Source: Pseudonocardiaceae bacterium (GTDB lineage Bacteria; Actinomycetota; Actinomycetes; Mycobacteriales; Pseudonocardiaceae). From it: a DNA stretch of 32,397 nucleotides. Positions 17,474 to 25,246 of the stretch are shown piece after piece (the stretch's first letter is position 1; each line of letters opens with the position of its first letter). Location of the stretch: the NCBI GenBank assembly GCA_009379815.1, contig WHSY01000052.1:1-32397 (forward strand), given 5' to 3'. The notes beneath the pieces are model-generated. The model did no database searches. It saw nothing but the letters and a program-made list of their open reading frames with translations, and was not told the DNA's origin. The translations under genes and the position numbers were made by a program.

Positions 17474-18718
17474 ATGAAGAGATGGTTGGCCATGTCGGCC
17501 GCGGGAGTGCTCGGGCTGCTCCTCGCGGCGTGCGGCTCCTCTGCCGCCTCACCGGCCGAGCTGAGTAAGAACCCCGAGCTGACCGGGAAGCCGGTGGTGA
17601 TCGGGGTGCAGACTCCGCACAACGGCCCCTCCGCGTACCCGCAGTCGACCTACGGCGCGCAGGCTGCGGCCTACTACATCAACCACGAGCTGGGCGGAAT
17701 CAACGGACGGCCGATCAAGCTGGACATCTGCAAGGGCGATGGCAGCCCCGAGACCGCCATCAACTGCGCGAACGGGTTCGTCGCCTCCGACACGCCGGTG
17801 CTCTTCGACGCCTACGACGCCACCAGCATCGGCCCCATGGTCCCGGTCATGCAGTCGGCGAGCATCCCCATCGTCGGCCTGCTGGCCGGCCAGGGCGTCG
17901 CGGAATCGCAGCCGCTGCCGACCTCGTTCTACTTCTCCGGGCCGCTGGAGACCAGCGCGCTGGGCATGGTGACCATCCTGGACAAGCTCGGCAAGACGAA
18001 CGCGGCGCTGGCCGTGACCGAGGCCCCGTCGTCGCACACCTACGTCGACGAGCTCGTCAAGCCGATGGGCGAAAAGCTCGGCGTGAACGTGACGGCGGTG
18101 TACACCGAAGTAACCGACATCAACTTCACGACCCTCGCCGCGACTGAGCTGGCGAAGAACCCCGATGTCGCCGGCCTCATCGCGCTGCCCGAGGACGGCT
18201 GCACCGACCTCATCGAGGCGCTGCGTCAGCAGGGTTACGAGGGGACGATCTTCGCGGGGTCGTGCTCGCAGTTCATCTCCGAGCTGCCCTCGGAGGCGTC
18301 GACCGGCGCCATCATCCAGCCGCGGTTGTGGGTCCCGCTGGCCAAGAAGCACGCCCCGCCCAAGGTGCAGCAGGAGCTGACGGCGTTCGCCGACTCGATG
18401 ACGGCGGTCGGCTACGAGGACGAACTGTCGGCCCGATCGCTGTACTCGTTCGCCGGTGTGGTCAACCTGGCCCGGATCCTGCAGGGGATCGACGGCGAGA
18501 TCACCAACGAGACCGTCGCCGACGCCATGATGAAGGTGAAGAACTTCGACACCTTCGCCGGTCCGAAGGTCACGTGTGACGGCAAGCAGTGGCCCGGCAA
18601 GCCGGGGGCCTGCAGCCACAAGGCCATCTTCTTCGAGGTGCAGCCGGACGGCAGCCTCAAGCCGACCGGCGGTGACGGCTTCATCGAGCTCGACCCCACT
18701 CTGCTCAACGACAGCTGA
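17474..18718 (+). CDS. Branched-chain-amino-acid-type ABC substrate-binding lipoprotein (LivK/Peripla_BP_6)
   Basis: 414-residue binding protein. The N-terminal lipoprotein signal (basic start, hydrophobic stretch, lipobox LLAAC) follows ATG 17474, which has a GGAAGGAAGGG ribosome site. The mature part shows the type I periplasmic-binding fold: VVIGVQTPHNGPSAYPQ, then GAQAAAYYINHELGGINGRPIKLDICKGDGSPETAINCANGF is the typical segment (positions about 75-115). Despite the name, many LivK-type proteins in actinobacteria bind aromatic acids or other pathway substrates. The adjacent catabolic genes favour such a role, but this is inference. A strong stem-loop separates it from the permease gene, which would favour higher expression of the binding protein. 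Confidence 0.9.
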   Translation: MKRWLAMSAAGVLGLLLAACGSSAASPAELSKNPELTGKPVVIGVQTPHNGPSAYPQSTYGAQAAAYYINHELGGINGRPIKLDICKGDGSPETAINCANGFVASDTPVLFDAYDATSIGPMVPVMQSASIPIVGLLAGQGVAESQPLPTSFYFSGPLETSALGMVTILDKLGKTNAALAVTEAPSSHTYVDELVKPMGEKLGVNVTAVYTEVTDINFTTLAATELAKNPDVAGLIALPEDGCTDLIEALRQQGYEGTIFAGSCSQFISELPSEASTGAIIQPRLWVPLAKKHAPPKVQQELTAFADSMTAVGYEDELSARSLYSFAGVVNLARILQGIDGEITNETVADAMMKVKNFDTFAGPKVTCDGKQWPGKPGACSHKAIFFEVQPDGSLKPTGGDGFIELDPTLLNDS

Positions 18719-18720
18719 CC

Positions 18721-18764
18721 CGGCACGGGCGGGCGCCGGCCGGCAGGTCCGCCCGCCCGTGCCG
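18721..18764 (+). terminator. 14-bp perfect stem-loop after the Liv-type binding-protein gene
   Basis: The arms at 18721-18734 and 18751-18764 are exact reverse complements with a 16-base loop, starting two bases after the lipoprotein stop. There is no T-run. The position, between the binding protein and the membrane components, is where ABC operons often carry a processing or attenuation hairpin that raises the amount of binding protein relative to permease. Confidence 0.6.
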
Positions 18765-18817
18765 CTCCACCGTCCGGATCAGTCCGGTGCGCGCCAGATC
18801 GATGCTGGGAGCCGCGT

Positions 18818-20830
18818 GTGAGTACCTACCTTCAGTTCGCCGTCCTGGGCCTGGGGCTGGGCGCGGTCTATGTCGGTCTGGCCACTGGGCTGCTGCTCGT
18901 CCACCGGGCGACGGGCATCATCAACTTCGCGCAGGGTGCCATGGGCATGTGGGGTGCTTACGTCTTCGCCCAACTCCAGATCGACGGGACGCTGATGTTC
19001 CCGATCGGGCAGGTCGAGCTCGGTGAGCCGGGGATGGCGGTGTCCATCCTGCTGGGGCTGCTCATGGGCCTGCTGCTCGGGATCCTCGCCCACTACCTGG
19101 TCTTCCGACCGGTGCGACACGCGCCGGTGCTGGCGCAGGTCGTGGTCTCGATCGGTCTCATGGTGGCGCTGCAGGCGCTGGTCGTGATCCGGTTCGGCCC
19201 CAACAACATCGACGTCGAGGAGATCGTGCCGCAGGGCAGTATCGCGGTGCTCGGCGCCGACCTCGCGTCCCGCGAGCTCATCATGGCCGCGATCATGGTC
19301 GCGCTGGCCGGGCTGGTGTGGGCCTACCTGCGCTTCACCCGCACCGGCGCCGCCACCCGGGCCGCCTCGGAGAACGAGCGCGGGGCGGCGCTGATGGGCT
19401 TCTCGCCGGACCGGCTGGCGGGTATCGCGGTGGTGCTCTCCGCGCTGATCAGCACCGCCGCGGTGATGCTCGGCGGTTCCATCACCGGCCTCAACCCGGC
19501 GAACTACACGCTCATGGTCGTGCCCGCGCTCGCGGTTCTGCTGGTGGCGCGGCTGGAGTCGATCGGGATCGTCTGCGTGGCGGCGCTGGCCCTCGGTGCC
19601 CTGCAGTCGGAGATCGGCCTGCTGGTCACCAAGTCGTGGTGGCCGGTCTGGGCGCAGTCCGGCATCGACCAGGTGGTGCCGTTCGTGATCGTGATGATCA
19701 TCCTGTTCGCGTACGGCACGCGGCTGCCGTCGCGCGGCGCGCTGCAGTCGATCCGGCTTCCCGACGTCGTCATCCCGCGCATCCGGCCGGTGCCCGCGCT
19801 CATCCTCGTCGGTACGGCGGTGGCCGCGCTGAGCCTGACCAGCGGTGAGCTGCGGTTCGGCCTCACGACCTCGCTCATCATGACGCTGCTCGCGCTGTCG
19901 TACGTGCTGATCACCGGCTACCTCGGGCAGATCTCGCTGGCGCAACTGGCCTTCGCCGGTGCGGCGGGCTTCACGTTGGCGAAGGTGACCATGGCGTGGG
20001 GCCTGCCGTTCCCACTGGCGATCCTGCTGTGCTCGCTGGTCGCCACGGCGCTGGGCATGCTTGTGGCGCTGCCGGCCTTCCGCATCCGCGGCGCGCAGCT
20101 GGCGATCGTCACGATCGCGGCGGCACTGGCCATCGAGCGGTTCGTGTTCGGCAACTACAGCCTGACGCCCCCCGAGGGCAACCCGATCGCGTCGCCGACG
20201 CTGGCCGGTATCAACTTCGCGGTGCGGGAGGGGCGCGAGCTCGCCCGGCTGGAGTTCTCCCTCATGGCGCTCGTGGTGGTGGTATTGGCCGTGCTGCTGT
20301 TCATCCGCATCGCGTCCGGCGACACCGGGCGGACCTTCCTCGCGGTCCGCGCCAACGAGCGTGCCGCGGCGTCGGCCGGCATCAACGTGCGGATGACCAA
20401 GCTCATCGGCTTCGGCCTGTCGGCCTTCATCGCCGGCCTGGCCGGCTGCCTGATCGGCTACAGCCACGGTCAGCTGTCCGCGGAGTCCTTCTCGGTGTTC
20501 GTGGGCCTGCAGATCCTCGCGGTCGCCTACGTCGGGGGGATCACCTCGTTCGGCGGTGCCCTGGTCGCCGGCTTCATCGCGCCGCTGGGCATCGTGTTCG
20601 TGCTGCTGCACCAGTGGTTCGAGATGGGCAACTACTACGCGCTGATCTCGGGGATCGGCCTGATCGTGACGGCCATCCTGCACCCGTCGGGCATCGCCGG
20701 CGCGGTGCGCCAGGGGGTCGGGTTGCTCGCCGCGAGGTGGCGCCCCCGCGATCAGAACGGCAGTACGGCAGAGCCCCCGACGGCGACGACCGAGTCCTCC
20801 GAGCGAAGGGTTCCCTCCCGTGTCAGCTGA
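18818..20830 (+). CDS. Fused LivH-LivM-type ABC permease
   Basis: 670-residue integral membrane protein. Residues about 1-300 match LivH (LQFAVLGLGLGAVYVGLATGL, then HRATGIINFAQGAMGMWGAYVF). Residues about 320-650 match LivM (LSYVLITGYLGQISLAQLAFAGAAGF, and AVRANERAAASAGINVRMTKL as the cytoplasmic loop). Each half alone is usually near 300 residues, so one polypeptide supplies both membrane subunits. The start is GTG 18818 with GGGAG upstream. The gene overlaps the ATPase gene by 11 bases. Fused Liv permeases are known in actinobacteria, so the fusion is not a frame error. Confidence 0.93.
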   Translation: MSTYLQFAVLGLGLGAVYVGLATGLLLVHRATGIINFAQGAMGMWGAYVFAQLQIDGTLMFPIGQVELGEPGMAVSILLGLLMGLLLGILAHYLVFRPVRHAPVLAQVVVSIGLMVALQALVVIRFGPNNIDVEEIVPQGSIAVLGADLASRELIMAAIMVALAGLVWAYLRFTRTGAATRAASENERGAALMGFSPDRLAGIAVVLSALISTAAVMLGGSITGLNPANYTLMVVPALAVLLVARLESIGIVCVAALALGALQSEIGLLVTKSWWPVWAQSGIDQVVPFVIVMIILFAYGTRLPSRGALQSIRLPDVVIPRIRPVPALILVGTAVAALSLTSGELRFGLTTSLIMTLLALSYVLITGYLGQISLAQLAFAGAAGFTLAKVTMAWGLPFPLAILLCSLVATALGMLVALPAFRIRGAQLAIVTIAAALAIERFVFGNYSLTPPEGNPIASPTLAGINFAVREGRELARLEFSLMALVVVVLAVLLFIRIASGDTGRTFLAVRANERAAASAGINVRMTKLIGFGLSAFIAGLAGCLIGYSHGQLSAESFSVFVGLQILAVAYVGGITSFGGALVAGFIAPLGIVFVLLHQWFEMGNYYALISGIGLIVTAILHPSGIAGAVRQGVGLLAARWRPRDQNGSTAEPPTATTESSERRVPSRVS

Positions 20831-21593
20831 GACCGAGCGTGGCCTGCACACCCGCGAGCTCACGGTCCGCTACGGCGGGCTGGTCGCCAACGACAGCGTC
20901 GCCCTCGACGTCGAACCGGGCCAGGTCGTGGGCCTGATCGGCCCCAACGGCGCCGGGAAGACGACCTTCGTCGATGCGGTGACCGGCTTTACCCCGGCGC
21001 AGGGCCACGTCTGGCTGGACGGACTGCAGCTCGATCAACTGCCACCGCACCGCCGGCGGGCCGCGGGCCTGTCGCGAACCTGGCAGTCCGGCGAGCTGTT
21101 CGCCAACCTCACGGTGGCCGAGAACATCCTGGTGGCGGCGCGGCCCGGAGGGCTGCGGAGGATCTGGCACGACATCGTCGGCACGGGCGATCGCGCCGGC
21201 CGGGAGCTGGTGGAGCGGGCGCTGCAGGTGGTCGGCCTCGAGGGCGCCGCCGGCACGACCGCCCGCGATCTGACGCTCGGGCAGCAGAAGCTCGTGGGTG
21301 TGGCACGGGCGCTCGCGGGCCGATGCGGGCTGCTGCTGCTCGACGAGCCGGCTGCCGGTCTCGACAGCAACGAGAGCGTCGCCTTGGCCCGCCGCATCCG
21401 CGACATCGCCGTCGAAGGTCCCGGGATTCTGCTGATCGACCACGACATGTCGCTGGTGCTCGCTGTCTGCGACGTCGTCTACGTGATGGAGTTCGGAAAG
21501 ATCATCTTCGCCGGGACGCCGACCGACGCCCGCGTCGACCCGGCGGTCGTGGCGGCGTATCTGGGAGTTCCGATGGAGTCCGCCCATGCCTGA
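20820..21593 (+). CDS. ABC transporter ATPase, LivG type
   Basis: 257-residue ATPase. Walker A is GPNGAGKTT, the signature motif is atypical (LTLGQQKLVGVARAL), Walker B is LLLLDEPAAGLD, and the H-loop is IDHDMSLVL. The segment AAGLSRTWQSGELFANLTVAENI corresponds to the LivG block usually reading GIARTFQ. The Trp in place of Phe and the LGQQK signature depart slightly from the consensus. It starts at GTG 20820 inside the end of the permease gene and overlaps the LivF-type gene by 8 bases. Confidence 0.92.
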   Translation: MSAETERGLHTRELTVRYGGLVANDSVALDVEPGQVVGLIGPNGAGKTTFVDAVTGFTPAQGHVWLDGLQLDQLPPHRRRAAGLSRTWQSGELFANLTVAENILVAARPGGLRRIWHDIVGTGDRAGRELVERALQVVGLEGAAGTTARDLTLGQQKLVGVARALAGRCGLLLLDEPAAGLDSNESVALARRIRDIAVEGPGILLIDHDMSLVLAVCDVVYVMEFGKIIFAGTPTDARVDPAVVAAYLGVPMESAHA

Positions 21594-22317
21594 CGTGCTG
21601 CTGCAGGCCGACGACGTGACCGCGGGCTACAACGGCGTGCCAGCCGTACGGGACCTGTCGTTCTCGCTGCGCCCCGGTGAAGTGGTCGCGCTGCTGGGGC
21701 CGAACGGCGCGGGCAAGACCACCTCGCTGCTGTCGCTGGTGGGCCTCGTCCCGCTCATGGCGGGTGCGGTCACCGTGCTGGGGCAGCCACTCGGTTCGCG
21801 GCCGCCCCCTGTGTTGGCCCGCAAGGGTGTCCTGCTGGTTCCCGACGACCGGGGGCTGTTCTTCGGCCTCAGCGTCCGGGACCACTTCCGGCTCGCGCGC
21901 AGGCGACCGAGCAGGGACCGGGAGGCGGTCGTGTTCGACCGCTTCCCCGCGCTGCAGCCGCTGGCGTCGCGCCGGGTCGGCCTGCTGTCGGGCGGCGAGC
22001 AGCAGATGCTCGCGATCGCCAAGGCACTGCTCGCCGAGCCCAAGGTCCTCATGATCGACGAGATGAGCCTGGGGCTGGCGCCGAAGATCGTCCAGGAGAT
22101 GCTGCCCGCCATCCGCGACCTGGCCCGCCAGGAGGGCATCGGCGTCGTCCTCGTGGAGCAGCACATCGAGCTCGCACTGTCGGTGGCCGACAGGGGGATC
22201 ATCCTCAATCACGGTGACGTCGTGCTGCAGGGGCCGGCTGACGATCTGTTGAACCGCCGCGAGCAGGTGGAGGCGGCCTACTTCGGCTCCGACCAGTTCT
22301 CCGGCAGCGAGGCGTGA
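21586..22317 (+). CDS. ABC transporter ATPase, LivF type
   Basis: 243-residue partner ATPase. Walker A is GPNGAGKTT, the signature motif is LLSGGEQQMLAIAKAL, Walker B is VLMIDEMSLGLAP, and the switch His follows in VVLVEQHIELAL. The DEM (not DEP) and SLGLAP wording is characteristic of LivF. ATG 21586 overlaps the preceding gene. It ends the Liv-type operon. The 152-base gap to the next gene holds the direct repeat AGCTTGAGC (22339-22347 and 22354-22362) and no obvious gene. Confidence 0.92.
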   Translation: MPDVLLQADDVTAGYNGVPAVRDLSFSLRPGEVVALLGPNGAGKTTSLLSLVGLVPLMAGAVTVLGQPLGSRPPPVLARKGVLLVPDDRGLFFGLSVRDHFRLARRRPSRDREAVVFDRFPALQPLASRRVGLLSGGEQQMLAIAKALLAEPKVLMIDEMSLGLAPKIVQEMLPAIRDLARQEGIGVVLVEQHIELALSVADRGIILNHGDVVLQGPADDLLNRREQVEAAYFGSDQFSGSEA

Positions 22318-22469
22318 CGAGGTCCGAGTGGACCGCTCAGCTTGAGCCTGCGGAGCTTGAGCTGGCAGCCATGATCGTCGCGGACCGAATACCGGCACCG
22401 TTCCGGGAAGTCGTTGGCGATCGTGCTCGTGCGACCGGAAATGTCGGTGGGCCTTGCGAGAATGTAGCC

Positions 22470-23542
22470 GTGACCGAGAGCCCGCTGCGTGAGTCGCATC
22501 GCTTGCTGGAGGAGGCGATGGACGCGCTGTCGGCGGCGGCAGGTCCACAAGCGACCGATGTCGAGCTGGAGTCGGTGCTGACGCTGTGCGAGGGAGTGGC
22601 CCGGCGGATCGATCGCCTCGCCGTCGGCACGATCGCGGAGTTGTCGCGGCGCGGGACGTTCGCCGAGCGCGGCTACAAGACCCCCGCGGCAGCGCTGTCG
22701 GACCTGCTGGGTTGGGAGCGGTTCGAGGCCCGCCGCCGCGTCGTCGCCGCCGAGCAGGTCTGCCCCCGGGTCGGGATCGACGGCACCCCGCTCCCGGCGA
22801 TGCTGCCGGTCACCGCCGAGGCGTTCGCCGCCGGGCAGGCCGGGCTGCGGCACGTCGAGGCGATCGCGAAGGTGCTCGCCACCGCCGCCGCGGACCGGCT
22901 GGCCCCCGAGGTGTGGGCAGGCGCCGAGACCGAGCTCGCCGGCAAGGCCGCCGTCTACACCCCCGCCGAGCTCGCCTCCTACGGCACAGCACTGGTCGAG
23001 GCGCTCGACGCCGACGGCGCCGAGCCCGACGACCGGCCGGCCGCCGAGGTCAACGAGCTGTTCCTGACCCGTCACCGGGACGGTTCGGGTGGCCGGATCA
23101 AGGGCCGGTTCGACGACCCAGCGCTCTACGACGCCATCGCCACCGTGGTCGACGCTCACGCCAAGCCCGCACCGCCGACGACCGCCGCAGCACCGGAGAG
23201 CGGCAGGCCGACGCGCTGGCCGAGGTCTGCGGTTACGTGCTCGACCACGGCGACGTGCACGAGACGGGTGGCCGCCGCCCGCATCTGAACGTGCTGCTCC
23301 GGCTGGAGGACCTGGAGCGTCGCTGCCGGTCGGCGATGCTGGACTTCGGTGGCACCCTGTCGCCCGAGTCGTTGCGGATGCTGGCCTGTGACGCCGCCGT
23401 CGTGCCGATCGTCATGGACGGCACGGGCCAGCCGCTCGACGTCGGCCGGGTCACCCGCACCATCCCCGACGGGCTGCGCCGCGCCGTGGCCGCTCGGGAT
23501 CGCGGCTGCGCGCACCCCGGCTGCGGGCGCCCACCGTCCTGC
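22470..23542 (+). pseudogene. 13E12-family DUF222/HNH protein, frameshifted and truncated by element integration
   Basis: DUF222 domain protein of the repeated 13E12 family of actinobacteria. The start is taken as GTG 22470 (VTESPLRESHRLLEEAMDAL), just after a GAGAAT box that would make the mRNA leaderless. The DUF222 region is well kept to about 23165, then needs one extra C in AAGCCCGC (23163-23170) to continue as RTADDRRSTGERQADALAEV and onward. The reading then reaches RDRGCAHPGCGRPPS, the beginning of the HNH domain. It then leaves the family pattern at about 23541, where WCEIHH-type sequence should follow. The HNH catalytic part is missing because a serine-integrase element begins there. 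The missing 3' half should lie beyond the far end of the element. Confidence 0.85.
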
Positions 23543-23565
23543 ACTAGTGGTTCTTTAGTAACATG
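23530..23565. other. Probable left attachment junction (attL) of the serine-integrase element
   Basis: Sequence up to about 23541 (CCACCGTCCTG) still reads as the 13E12 HNH coding region. From about 23542 it becomes unrelated, non-coding, AT-richer sequence leading straight into the integrase gene. The recombination core must lie in or near this stretch. Only one copy of the core is visible in the window, so its exact length cannot be fixed. Confidence 0.6.
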
Positions 23566-23570
23566 TGGGC

Positions 23571-25085
23571 ATGAGTGCGAGCGTGTCCGACAAGCCGATC
23601 ATGGATGTGTACGCGCGGCTTAGCTTCGCGCAGGGTGGCGACACGATCAATGTTGATGATCAGGTGGAGTGGTGCAGCGAGGCTGTTGTTGAACGGGGCG
23701 GCACGGTGGGTGCGGTGTTCAAGGACAACTCGTTGTCCGCCTGGGACCCCAAGGTCGTCAGGCCGGAGTGGAACCAGCTCATGCACCGGTTGGAAGCCGG
23801 TGTGTCCAGCGGGGTCATGGTGCTGGACCTGACGCGGTTCTCTCGCAAGGTCATGGAGGGTGAGCGGCTGGTAGACCTGTCCAGCCGGGGAGTGCTGGTG
23901 TGGTCGCTATCGGGCACCTATGACCTGACCACGGCCGATGGTCGGCGCCACTTCCGTGAGGACATGGTGACCGCCGCTGGCGAGTCGGACAAGATCAGCG
24001 AACGGACGAAGCGCGGCAAGCTCCGTCGTGCGAAAAAGGGACGCGTGCACGGTGGGCAGCGCAGTTTCGGCATGCCGGGATGGGCGCCCGCGCCTGCGGA
24101 GTGGGAACCCGGCGATTATCGCGAACGGGTGTCTGAGGAGAAGCTCGCCGCTGAGCGGGCGGTGATCAGTGAGTGCTACCGTCGGTTGTTGGCCGGTGAG
24201 TCGCTGTCCGGGCTGGTCCGGGAGCTGAACGGCCGAGGGATCCGCACGGTGGAAGGCAGTCTATGGCGGCGGCACACGTTGGCACGTTCGTTGCGTCGGC
24301 CCGCGATTGCGGGGTTACTCCAGCACAACGGCGCGATCGTCGGTGCGCTGGCAGATGTGGAGCCGGCGGTCAACCGGGAGGACTGGGAGCGGCTGTGCGC
24401 GTTGTTCGACGGCCGGAAGCTGGGCCGCCCGCCGGGGCACAAGCACCTGCTAGCTGGGATCGTTCGCTGTGGCGGGTGCGGTGCGGCGCTGCAGGGCACG
24501 TATCGATCGAACCTACCGCCCTACCCGGACGGAACACGGAAACGAGAGTACCGGTGTCGCCGCAACGCCGACCATCCCCACGGGTGCGGTAAGACGTACA
24601 TGGACGGCAAGGTCGCTGATGCCGCGGTGGCGGATGCGGTCAAGGCCAGGTTGGGCGATCCCCGACACGCCGATCAGGTCGCGCGGCGATTGGCGCGCTT
24701 CACCAAGCGGCGGGAGAAGCTCAACGCCGAGATCGGCCGGTTGAACGAATCGGCGGACAGCCTGGCGGAGAAGACGGCCGCGTGGGGCACCGAACGGGTA
24801 GACAAGGCGATGGCCCCCATCCTGGAACGCCTTGACCGGCTTACCGCTGAGCTGGCCACACTAGACGAGCCCACCGACCCTGTTGCGGCCGCGACCGACA
24901 TCGCCGACGATTGGGACCGGGCCGCCGAGCATGGCGATTTCGACACGATGCGCGCGATGATCCGCCGCGCCTTTCCCCGGCTGACGCTGCGCCCCCCGGC
25001 GCGTTGGGGTGATCACTCCGTTACTCGGTTCGACTGGGACGGGGCGACCCTTGCCCGATCCCCAGGCGAATTCTCGGCGCGGTAA
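23571..25085 (+). CDS. Large serine recombinase / site-specific integrase
   Basis: 504-residue large serine integrase. The N-terminal catalytic domain has VYARLS with the nucleophile at Ser18 and LTRFSRK further on. The recombinase domain begins at ISERTKRGKLRRAKKGRVHG. A zinc-ribbon domain follows (CGGCGAAL, then YRCRRNADHPHGCGKTY). The coiled-coil segment (FTKRREKLNAEIGRLNESADSL and onward) is the region that controls integration versus excision in this family. ATG 23571 has no Shine-Dalgarno; GTG 23565 in the same frame is an alternative, and translation may be leaderless. It lies within 30 bases of the disrupted 13E12 gene, as expected for an integrase next to its att site. Its 3' end overlaps the convergent 77-residue gene by 73 bases. 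Confidence 0.93.
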   Translation: MSASVSDKPIMDVYARLSFAQGGDTINVDDQVEWCSEAVVERGGTVGAVFKDNSLSAWDPKVVRPEWNQLMHRLEAGVSSGVMVLDLTRFSRKVMEGERLVDLSSRGVLVWSLSGTYDLTTADGRRHFREDMVTAAGESDKISERTKRGKLRRAKKGRVHGGQRSFGMPGWAPAPAEWEPGDYRERVSEEKLAAERAVISECYRRLLAGESLSGLVRELNGRGIRTVEGSLWRRHTLARSLRRPAIAGLLQHNGAIVGALADVEPAVNREDWERLCALFDGRKLGRPPGHKHLLAGIVRCGGCGAALQGTYRSNLPPYPDGTRKREYRCRRNADHPHGCGKTYMDGKVADAAVADAVKARLGDPRHADQVARRLARFTKRREKLNAEIGRLNESADSLAEKTAAWGTERVDKAMAPILERLDRLTAELATLDEPTDPVAAATDIADDWDRAAEHGDFDTMRAMIRRAFPRLTLRPPARWGDHSVTRFDWDGATLARSPGEFSAR

Positions 25086-25246
25086 CGAGCATTGAGAATC
25101 ACCTCGCACCATCCCTCGATCTCGTGCTCGGTAGCTGGTGGTAGAGCCAACACGGTCTGACGAATCCATTCGCGCTCCTGTTCGTTCAACACATCGTCCG
25201 TCGGCCCGTTCGTGGCTGCTGCGCTCGGGTCACGACGCGGAGTCAC
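25013..25246 (-). CDS. Small hypothetical protein, last gene of the transfer operon
   Basis: 77-residue acidic protein that I do not recognise. Its core reads LNEQEREWIRQTVLALPPAT followed by EHEIEGWCEVILNARYRAE, probably helical. It starts at GTG 25246, overlapping the translocase stop as GTGA. This is the same four-base coupling seen at every junction of this operon and is the main support for it being real. Its 3' end overlaps the integrase gene by 73 bases on the opposite strand. A transfer or regulatory accessory role is possible but unsupported. Confidence 0.65.
   Translation of the reverse strand: MTPRRDPSAAATNGPTDDVLNEQEREWIRQTVLALPPATEHEIEGWCEVILNARYRAENSPGDRARVAPSQSNRVTE

Noticed and set aside
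18818-20830. LivH-LivM permease as two genes joined by a sequencing error
   Set aside because: The frame is continuous with a sensible linker, and fused Liv permeases occur in actinobacteria.
12988-20863. Very long open frames on the minus strand opposite the HpaB-like, acyl-CoA synthetase and Liv permease genes (for example 580, 552 and 694 codons)
   Set aside because: They mirror high-GC genes on the plus strand, are rich in Arg, Gly, His and Gln, and contain no recognisable domain; they are codon-bias shadows.
22339-22362. Direct repeat AGCTTGAGC after the Liv operon as a possible attachment site
   Set aside because: The 13E12 gene is intact across this point and the real coding break is at about 23542.
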